5,812 nt of DNA from Hyphomicrobiales bacterium (lineage in GTDB: Bacteria > Pseudomonadota > Alphaproteobacteria > Rhizobiales > Beijerinckiaceae). Position numbers and translations under genes: made by a program. The DNA is taken from NCBI GenBank assembly GCA_015655535.1, contig JAATEW010000078.1, forward strand, positions 1 to 5,812, read 5' to 3'. Shown piece after piece: positions 1 to 4,337 of this stretch (within the stretch, counting starts at the first letter, position 1; every line of letters starts with the position of its first letter). The notes under the pieces are model-generated. The model saw only the letters and a list, made by a program, of their open reading frames with translations, did no database searches and was not told where the DNA came from.

Positions 1-323
1 AAGGTGAGCCGCGTCTGCTTGGCGAAGAAGGGGATCTGCTCGACGAGGCCTTGATGCAGCGCGTGGCTGGGGGCGCCCTCGTGGAACTTGGCGTCGAAGA
101 GGCCTGGCACGTCGCGCGCGGCGGCGGGGCCATAGCCGACACGGCCTTGCGGCGTCACGACTTCGACGAGCGGTTCGAGCCAGTGCATGCCGCGCGAGCC
201 GTTGCGGACGATCTCGATATCGATCTTGCGCGCGGCGGCTTCCTTCTCGATCGCTGCCACGAGCTTTTCGGCGCCGGTGGCGATGGCCGCCGCGTCGCGT
301 GGAACATAAATGCGAATGCTCAT
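1..323 (-). CDS. fdsB: NAD-dependent formate dehydrogenase beta subunit, N-terminal part (cut by window edge)
   Basis: This is the first 107 codons of the flavin/Fe-S diaphorase subunit of soluble formate dehydrogenase, which passes electrons from formate oxidation to NAD+ in the cytoplasm. The reading frame starts MSIRIYVPRDAAAIATGAEK and shows the thioredoxin-like N-terminal domain typical of FdsB, including NGSRGMHWLEPLVEV (residues 41-55) and GRVGYGP (60-66). It ends at the edge in EQIPFFAKQTRLT, the usual lead-in to the NuoF-like FMN/NADH domain, which lies outside the window. That fused N-terminal domain separates it from NuoF of complex I. The ATG at 323 overlaps the fdsG stop in ATGA, and GGAGA at 331-335 gives a ribosome binding site 7 nt upstream, so the two genes are translationally coupled. 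The family is usually a little over 500 residues, so about four fifths is missing. The catalytic subunit gene fdsA is expected further left (inference). Confidence 0.85.
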   Translation of the reverse strand, partial: MSIRIYVPRDAAAIATGAEKLVAAIEKEAAARKIDIEIVRNGSRGMHWLEPLVEVVTPQGRVGYGPAAARDVPGLFDAKFHEGAPSHALHQGLVEQIPFFAKQTRLT

Positions 324-802
324 AAATCCGTCTCCGCGAGAAGCTCGTCGAGCCTTGCGGAATCGATCCGCGCGACGATCTCGCCATCGAGCATGGCGGA
401 GGGCGACAAAGAGCAAAGACCGAGGCAATAGATGGGTTCGAGCGTCACGCGGCCGTCAGGCGTCGTTTCGCCGAAACCGATGCCCAGCGCCGATTTGGCG
501 CGCGCCGCGAGTTCGTCGCTGCCGCAGGCCTGACAGGCCTCGGCCTGACAGAGCTTCAGGACATGGCGTCCGGGCAGCGAGCGGCGGAAATCGTGATAGA
601 AGGTCACGACGCCATAGACCTCGGCGCCAGTCTCGTTCAGCGCCGTCGCGATCAGCGGAATGGCTTCATCCGGCACATAGCCGAAGACATGCTGCAAGTC
701 GTGCAGGATCGGCATCATGGGGCCTTCGCGCCCCAAATGCGTGGCGATAATCGCCGAAGCCCGCGTTTCGCTCCAAGGTTCGTAATTCATGGCATTACCC
801 AT
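320..802 (-). CDS. fdsG: NAD-dependent formate dehydrogenase gamma subunit (NuoE-like 2Fe-2S protein)
   Basis: This is a small electron-transfer subunit of the soluble, molybdenum- or tungsten-dependent formate dehydrogenase, holding one [2Fe-2S] cluster in a thioredoxin-like fold. The 160-residue protein has an N-terminal helical part with HLGREGPMMPILHDLQHVFGY (22-42), a segment found in NuoE/FdsG/HoxE proteins. The cluster ligands are arranged as C85-x4-C90 and C126-x3-C130 (LCQAEAC, YCLGLC). C93 is an additional cysteine. Length is normal for FdsG and short for NuoE, and an FdsB-type gene follows, so complex I is unlikely. The start is uncertain: ATG at 802 or ATG at 790 (MNYEPW). Neither has a strong Shine-Dalgarno sequence. 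As first gene of the operon it follows an AT-rich control region, consistent with regulated transcription. Confidence 0.9.
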   Translation of the reverse strand: MGNAMNYEPWSETRASAIIATHLGREGPMMPILHDLQHVFGYVPDEAIPLIATALNETGAEVYGVVTFYHDFRRSLPGRHVLKLCQAEACQACGSDELAARAKSALGIGFGETTPDGRVTLEPIYCLGLCSLSPSAMLDGEIVARIDSARLDELLAETDL

Positions 803-830
803 TTTTATTCGTTACAAAGAATGTGACCCT

Positions 831-858
831 TGCATACCAGGCAATCAATAAAGCTGAA
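831..858 (-). promoter_or_regulatory. Candidate sigma-70-type promoter for fdsGB
   Basis: Read on the minus strand, TTCAGC (858-853) and TATGCA (836-831) are separated by 16 bp. The -10 is preceded by TGG, giving an extended -10 (TGGTATGCA). Transcription would start near 824, leaving a leader of about 22 nt before the ATG at 802. The match to consensus is only moderate, so this is a proposal from spacing and position. Between the -10 and the start codon lies an imperfect palindrome, GTTACA-N5-TGTGAC (811-827), of unknown meaning. Confidence 0.3.
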
Positions 859-868
859 TCGTTAGGCA

Positions 869-883
869 ATAGAAAACTTCTAT
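869..883. promoter_or_regulatory. 15-bp perfect palindrome upstream of fdsG: candidate LysR box or Irr/ICE-like operator
   Basis: ATAGAA-AAC-TTCTAT is a perfect dyad with 6-bp arms and a 3-bp centre. It contains the T-N11-A arrangement typical of LysR-type regulator sites (T870, A882). It lies about 52 bp upstream of the proposed fdsG transcription start, near where such regulators bind, and a LysR gene is close by. The inner TAGAA-N3-TTCTA also equals the core of the iron control element recognised by Irr in rhizobia-like bacteria, so an iron-responsive role is the main alternative. Which protein binds is not decided by the sequence. Confidence 0.5.
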
Positions 884-918
884 CGCTCAACATATGTGCA
901 TTCTGAGTATAAGCCAGA

Positions 919-940
919 GCTATATGTTTATAAATATAGC
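919..940. repeat. AT-rich inverted repeat in the fdsG upstream region
   Basis: GCTATAT (919-925) is mirrored by ATATAGC (934-940) around an 8-bp centre that includes most of TTTATAAA. It lies about 115 bp upstream of the fdsG start, in a stretch (803-960) much richer in A+T than the surrounding genes. It could be a second regulator-binding site or simply a flexible, easily melted segment. The symmetry centre does not give a standard T-N11-A LysR box. Confidence 0.4.
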
Positions 941-1020
941 TTAATGTCGGTGCGCGATTGCTGACCTGCGCCTTTCCGAGGCACGGGAAACACCCGAACT
1001 CGCAGACGCTCAGGCAGAGT

Positions 1021-1707
1021 TCAAAACCCGAAGCGCTTCAGGTCTTCAGGCAGGAATTTCTGGCCGCTGCGATTTCTGACGCTTGGCAGGTCTGCGATTT
1101 TCGATCGCCAATCCATAAGCGCGGCCAAGTTGTCTGGAATGGCAAGGCCGGCCGCATCGGCGAAGTTGAGCGCTGCGAAAACGGTGATGTCCGCCATCGA
1201 GAATGTCTCGCCGGCGGCGAAGGGCCGGTTCTTCAGGACCCCATCGAAATAGACCATGCCGCGCACGGCCCGCTTGCCTTGCCTTTGGCCCCACTCCTTC
1301 CCGCCGGCCCATTCGGGGCTGAGATAGGGCTGCATGGCAGCGCCGAGGCCGGATGTGGCGTTGTGAAAATAGCCATCCACCGCCGACATGAGTTCCGATT
1401 CAGCCCGGTTTTGCATCATGTGGATCATGGCTTTCTCGCGCGGCGTGCGGCCGGTGAGAGTCGGAGCGCCATCGAGATTGTCGAAATATTCGGTGATGGC
1501 GGTCGACTCGGAAATCAGGGTGCCGTCGTCGAGTTCGAGGACTGGAATTTTTCCGGCCGGGTTCATCGCAAGAAAGGGCGCTTGCTTATGCTCGGCGGCG
1601 ATCAGATCGACGCTCACGAAGGTGATCTCGCTTTCCAAGCCCTTGTCGGCGAGAACGATGCGGATGCGGGATGGATTCGGAAAACCGGCTCGGTCGAAAA
1701 TTTTCAT
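1021..1707 (-). CDS. Glutathione S-transferase family protein
   Basis: This is a cytosolic two-domain glutathione S-transferase, 228 residues from the ATG at 1707. The N-terminal thioredoxin-like domain starts MKIFDRAGFPNPSRIRIVLA. It has the glutathione-site segment NPAGKIPVLELDDGTLISES (49-68), with the cis-proline in KIPVLE and the acidic-Ser pair E67-S68 that contacts the gamma-glutamyl part of glutathione in this family. The helical C-terminal domain contains FSMADITVF (169-177), the N-capping box and hydrophobic staple of GSTs. I prefer the ATG at 1707 because the GST fold begins there and AGAGG lies 7 nt upstream. An in-frame ATG at 1773 would add 22 residues without family character. 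Many relatives have a Ser just before PNP, where this protein has F9, while S13 follows PNP; this is from memory of the family, so the catalytic residue is left open. It lies between the LysR gene and fdsG on the same strand. Substrate unknown. Confidence 0.88.
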   Translation of the reverse strand: MKIFDRAGFPNPSRIRIVLADKGLESEITFVSVDLIAAEHKQAPFLAMNPAGKIPVLELDDGTLISESTAITEYFDNLDGAPTLTGRTPREKAMIHMMQNRAESELMSAVDGYFHNATSGLGAAMQPYLSPEWAGGKEWGQRQGKRAVRGMVYFDGVLKNRPFAAGETFSMADITVFAALNFADAAGLAIPDNLAALMDWRSKIADLPSVRNRSGQKFLPEDLKRFGF

Positions 1708-1787
1708 CGGAAAGCCTCTGAGATCACCTACCGATAAATGGAGAGGCTCGGAAGGCTGATCAGGTGCGGTCACCGGAACGTGTGGCT

Positions 1788-1839
1788 GTCCAGAGTGTTT
1801 TGGACCGAGGTGGATGGCGGTTCGCGTGAAGAAAACGCG
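1788..1839. repeat. Two small inverted repeats in the GST-fdsR spacer, possibly part of a dispersed element
   Basis: GTCCA (1788-1792) pairs with TGGAC (1801-1805) around 8 nt. CGCGT (1823-1827) pairs with ACGCG (1835-1839) around the purine loop GAAGAAA. Together with the long hairpin at 1853-1893 they form three stem-loops in about 105 bp of non-coding DNA. The arrangement and wording resemble the mosaic intergenic palindromes scattered through Hyphomicrobiales genomes. That resemblance is from memory and not tested here. Confidence 0.4.
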
Positions 1840-1852
1840 TCAAAACAGCCAT

Positions 1853-1893
1853 CTAGAGCTTCGGTTCTGATTCCATCAGAACCGAAGCTCTAG
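1853..1893. repeat. Perfect 18-bp-stem hairpin at the 3' end of fdsR
   Basis: CTAGAGCTTCGGTTCTGA (1853-1870) is followed by a 5-nt loop, TTCCA, and then its exact reverse complement (1876-1893). The right arm runs into the regulator gene and contains its TAG stop codon (minus strand, 1892-1890). On the minus strand the stem is not followed directly by a T-run (a TTTT occurs about 7 nt further on), so it is not a textbook intrinsic terminator. It may still stop transcription or stabilise the mRNA 3' end. The exactness of the arms suggests a recently placed repetitive palindrome. Confidence 0.85.
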
Positions 1894-2783
1894 CCGTCGA
1901 GATTGGGGCCGATTTTCTTGGCGGTTTCGACCAGGGCCGCCGTCAACGGCGTCATGGGCTCGCGATGCGGCACGACGAGGCCGACCAGATTGGCTGCTTC
2001 GGTCTCGGCGATCGGAATCACCCGGATCGCTTCCGTCGCGCCGATGGTTTCGGCGAATTTGGCCGGCATGATGCTCGCCCAATGGCCGGTTTTCACATGA
2101 GCGTAAAGGGCGAGCATCGAATCCGATTCAAGCGTCGAGACCGCCTTGAAGCCGGCGAGTCCAAGCCGCCGGTCGATGATGCGACGGTTCTGCATGTCGG
2201 GCGTCAGCAGGCACAATTGCAGCCCGCCGATCTCTTCCCATGTCACGCGCTCTTTCTTGGCCAAGGGCTGATCCGGCGCGATGAAGAGACAATAACGCTC
2301 GTGATAGAGCGGCACGGTGTTCACATGGCCGAGCGGCTCATTGTCGAGATAGGTGATGCCGGCATGGATTTCGAGCTGGTCGAGCAGGGTCAAAACTTCG
2401 TGCGACCGGCGCGAGAGGATCGTGAATTTGACGTCCGGATGGCGCGCGCAAAAGGGCGCGGTCAGCGCTGCCACCATGCCGAGCGCCGTCGGGATGGTGG
2501 CGATCCGCAAATGGCCGGTAAGGCCGCGTTTGAGCGAGCTGATCTCCTGACGCATCGCGCGCGTGTCGCCAACGATGCGCTTTGCCCATTCGAGTACATG
2601 CTCGCCCTCGGGCGTCAGTCCGATGAAGCGCGAGCCTCGCTGCACGAGGAGAACGCCTAAACTCTCCTCAAGCTGCTTTATGGCAGCAGACATGGTCGGC
2701 TGGGTGACGCCGCAGGCTTCCGCGGCGCGGCCGAAATGACGCTCGCGCGCCAAGGCCAAAAGAAATTCAAGCTTGTCGATCAT
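1890..2783 (-). CDS. fdsR: LysR-type transcriptional regulator, FdsR-like (formate dehydrogenase operon)
   Basis: A 297-residue LysR-family regulator of normal length. Residues 1-60 form the winged helix-turn-helix: MIDKLEFLLALARERHFGRA, then AAEACGVTQPTMSAAIKQLE (20-39) as the recognition unit, and RFIGLTPEG as the wing. A linker helix follows to about residue 88 (AKRIVGDTRAMRQEISSLKR). Residues 91-290 form the periplasmic-binding-like effector domain, starting HLRIATIPTALGMVAALTAP. The whole sequence resembles LysR regulators that accompany fds operons and control them in response to formate, as described for Cupriavidus. There fdsR is divergent from fdsG; here it lies on the same strand with a GST gene between. 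The ATG at 2783 has no clear Shine-Dalgarno sequence. The stop codon sits inside a perfect hairpin. I am sure of the family; the FdsR assignment rests on similarity by eye and context. Confidence 0.8.
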   Translation of the reverse strand: MIDKLEFLLALARERHFGRAAEACGVTQPTMSAAIKQLEESLGVLLVQRGSRFIGLTPEGEHVLEWAKRIVGDTRAMRQEISSLKRGLTGHLRIATIPTALGMVAALTAPFCARHPDVKFTILSRRSHEVLTLLDQLEIHAGITYLDNEPLGHVNTVPLYHERYCLFIAPDQPLAKKERVTWEEIGGLQLCLLTPDMQNRRIIDRRLGLAGFKAVSTLESDSMLALYAHVKTGHWASIMPAKFAETIGATEAIRVIPIAETEAANLVGLVVPHREPMTPLTAALVETAKKIGPNLDG

Positions 2784-2991
2784 GGAATCGTTTTTAACGT
2801 CATATGCCGAATTGACGAAATCCGGCTTGAAAAAGCAAATGCCCGCCGGATCGAAATATGGCCGAAACGGCGAAACCCGAATATAGGCCGTTGCGTCTCG
2901 CTTGGCACCGCTGTCTATGACAAGATGCCGTCTTGCCGGTCATCGGAGGATGGTTGAGACAATCAGGCAGGCAGGACGATACGGTCTCTCC
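2784..2991. promoter_or_regulatory. Divergent control region between fdsR and the TonB-family gene
   Basis: This spacer must hold promoters for both directions. It contains ATCCGGC (2820-2826) mirrored by GCCGGAT (2845-2851) across 18 nt. A TTGACG (2812-2817) reads toward the TonB gene, but no good -10 lies at the right distance. GGAGG (2945-2949) directly abuts an in-frame ATG at 2950, too close to act as a normal ribosome binding site for it. I see no clear Fur-type or Irr-type box here, although TonB genes are often iron-controlled. Confidence 0.35.
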
Positions 2992-4326
2992 ATGACGTTT
3001 GTGCGTGAGCCCCAGGATCTTGAGCCCGAGGATCTTGAGTCCAAGGGCCTTGGGTCAAAAGACCTTCGGTCCAAGGACCCCGAAGAGCCTGACATGCCCC
3101 GGATTCTGCCCGCGGATGAACGGCTGCCTCAGCCGCCGCGGTCTTGGGGGCAACGTCACTTCTTTGTCATTTTTATCGCTTGCTCGCTGGTTTTTCATGT
3201 CGGTTTGATTTCATTCGTGGTCTTTTTCGATCCGGGACAGCGATTGTCGATGGAGGTCACCGAAATTCCCGTCGAACTCGTGAGCGAGGATGAGGCTGGG
3301 CCGAAGAGCGGTTCGGGCCAGCCAGGCTCCGAGGCCAAGGTGCCTGGGCAGCGAGATCAACCGCCAAGCAGCGCTTCGCCCGCGGATGACGCAGGGAAAA
3401 AGGATCAAGCGAAGCAGGCGGCCGCGGGTGGGAAGCCTGGCGGGACGCCCGGTGAGGCCGAGGCCAAGCCGCAAGAGCCTCAAAGCGAAAAACCTCAGCC
3501 ACAGGCGGAAAAGCCTCAGCCGCCGGAGCAGCAGGCCAAGACGCCTGAGGACAAACCTGCGGAAAATAAGGCCCAGGAAAAAAAGCAGGAAGAAAAAAAG
3601 CCGGAGGAGGCAAAGCCGGAAGAGAAAAAAGCGGAAGAGAAGCCGGCCGAGACCAAGCCGCCGGAGAGCAAACCGCAACCGGCCGAAACCAAGCCCGCGC
3701 CCGCGCAGAAAGACGTCGCTCAAAAGCCGCAGGCGCCTGCGCCCGAGCCGGCGAAATCAGCTGAACGCAAGGCGCAAGCAACGGCGCCGAAGCCTTCGCC
3801 TCAACAGCAGCAATCGCGCCGCGCCGCGCCGCAGCCAACACAGCCGCAGCCTCCCGTGCAAACGCGGGAAGAGGCGCGCCGCGCGCTGGAGGCAGCGGGC
3901 ATCCTCCCTGAGCAGGACCCGCAAAGCCAAGCGGCGCCGCGACCGGCTGAGCAACAGCAGCAGGCGTCGATGCCGAAATTCTATCAGCCCGAGGACAAGC
4001 TTTCCCTCGCCATACCGGCGCCGATGCCGACCGATGAATCAGACTCCGAGGCGGTCCCTTATAAGCTCGTCGTCTTCAGCATGCTTGAGCGCGCGAAGGA
4101 CTATCCGCAAAGCGCGCGCGAGCGTCACGCGACGGGACATGTCGTCATCGCCTTCACGATCGATGACAATGGCCAGCCCCAAAATGTCGACTTGATCCGG
4201 TCGAGCGGCGAGGCCGACCTCGACGAGGAAGCGCAGTCGATGATCCAGCGTGCCGCGCCGTTTCCGGTGCCGCCGGCGGGCGCGCAACGCGATTTCGCCA
4301 TCGATATCGGGTTCGGCGGCTCGTAG
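2992..4326 (+). CDS. TonB-family energy transducer with extra-long Pro/Glu/Lys linker
   Basis: This inner-membrane protein should couple proton-motive force, through an ExbB/ExbD-type motor, to outer-membrane transporters. From the ATG at 2992 it has 444 residues. A cytoplasmic N-terminus carries five 5-residue repeats (7-31). One membrane helix (about 56-79) includes SLVFH, the S-x3-H pair (S65, H69) needed for motor contact in TonB. EVTEIPVELV follows. A linker of about 250 residues is rich in P, E, K, A and Q. The TonB C-terminal domain (about 357-444) has YP (371-372), TGHVVIAFTIDDNGQP, SSG (404-406), LD (410-411) and APFPVPP. E. coli TonB is 239 residues, so the linker is exceptionally long. 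The start is uncertain: ATG at 3094, with GAAGAG 6 nt upstream, would remove 34 residues including the repeats; TTG at 2902 and ATG at 2950 are also in frame. TolA is the alternative, but the C-terminal domain favours TonB. No exbBD or receptor lies nearby. Confidence 0.87.
   Translation: MTFVREPQDLEPEDLESKGLGSKDLRSKDPEEPDMPRILPADERLPQPPRSWGQRHFFVIFIACSLVFHVGLISFVVFFDPGQRLSMEVTEIPVELVSEDEAGPKSGSGQPGSEAKVPGQRDQPPSSASPADDAGKKDQAKQAAAGGKPGGTPGEAEAKPQEPQSEKPQPQAEKPQPPEQQAKTPEDKPAENKAQEKKQEEKKPEEAKPEEKKAEEKPAETKPPESKPQPAETKPAPAQKDVAQKPQAPAPEPAKSAERKAQATAPKPSPQQQQSRRAAPQPTQPQPPVQTREEARRALEAAGILPEQDPQSQAAPRPAEQQQQASMPKFYQPEDKLSLAIPAPMPTDESDSEAVPYKLVVFSMLERAKDYPQSARERHATGHVVIAFTIDDNGQPQNVDLIRSSGEADLDEEAQSMIQRAAPFPVPPAGAQRDFAIDIGFGGS
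3010..3084 (+). repeat. Five tandem 15-bp repeats encoding a degenerate pentapeptide
   Basis: Five successive 15-bp units encode PQDLE, PEDLE, SKGLG, SKDLR and SKDPE. The first two differ by one base. Because the period is a multiple of three and several differences between units are silent (GAT/GAC, AAG/AAA, TCC/TCA, GAG/GAA), the stretch looks translated. This supports a start of the TonB-family gene upstream of 3010. The repeat would lie in the cytoplasmic tail before the membrane helix. Its function is unknown. Confidence 0.7.
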
Positions 4327-4337
4327 ACCGCGCCCGC

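Noticed and set aside
51..750. Plus-strand reading frames opposite fdsB/fdsG
   Set aside because: The minus-strand frames carry FdsB and FdsG signatures including cysteine ligands; the plus-strand products show nothing known.
320..802. Complex I subunit NuoE
   Set aside because: The protein is short and is followed by an FdsB-type gene with its own thioredoxin-like N-terminal domain, rather than nuoF.
839..870. Direct repeat AGGCAAT (839-845 and 864-870)
   Set aside because: Only 7 bp and two copies, expected occasionally by chance; the 25-bp spacing is not helically phased. Not strong enough to call an operator.
958..1737. 259-codon plus-strand reading frame opposite the GST gene
   Set aside because: The antisense protein has no recognisable fold motifs, while the minus-strand frame is a clear GST.
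1853..1893. Hairpin as a classic Rho-independent terminator
   Set aside because: No T-run directly follows the stem on either strand; kept as a structured repeat with possible terminator activity.
1965..2660. 231-codon plus-strand reading frame opposite the LysR gene
   Set aside because: A shadow of a well-defined LysR regulator in high G+C DNA.
3211..3841. Two long minus-strand reading frames (Leu/Arg/Phe-rich and Ala/Pro-rich) opposite the TonB linker
   Set aside because: Low-complexity mirror images of the repetitive linker codons; no start signals or family features.
3290..4195. 301-codon Arg-rich plus-strand reading frame inside the TonB-family gene
   Set aside because: It lies wholly within the TonB gene in another frame. 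The composition is what a shifted reading of Lys/Glu/Pro codons gives, and no domain is recognisable.
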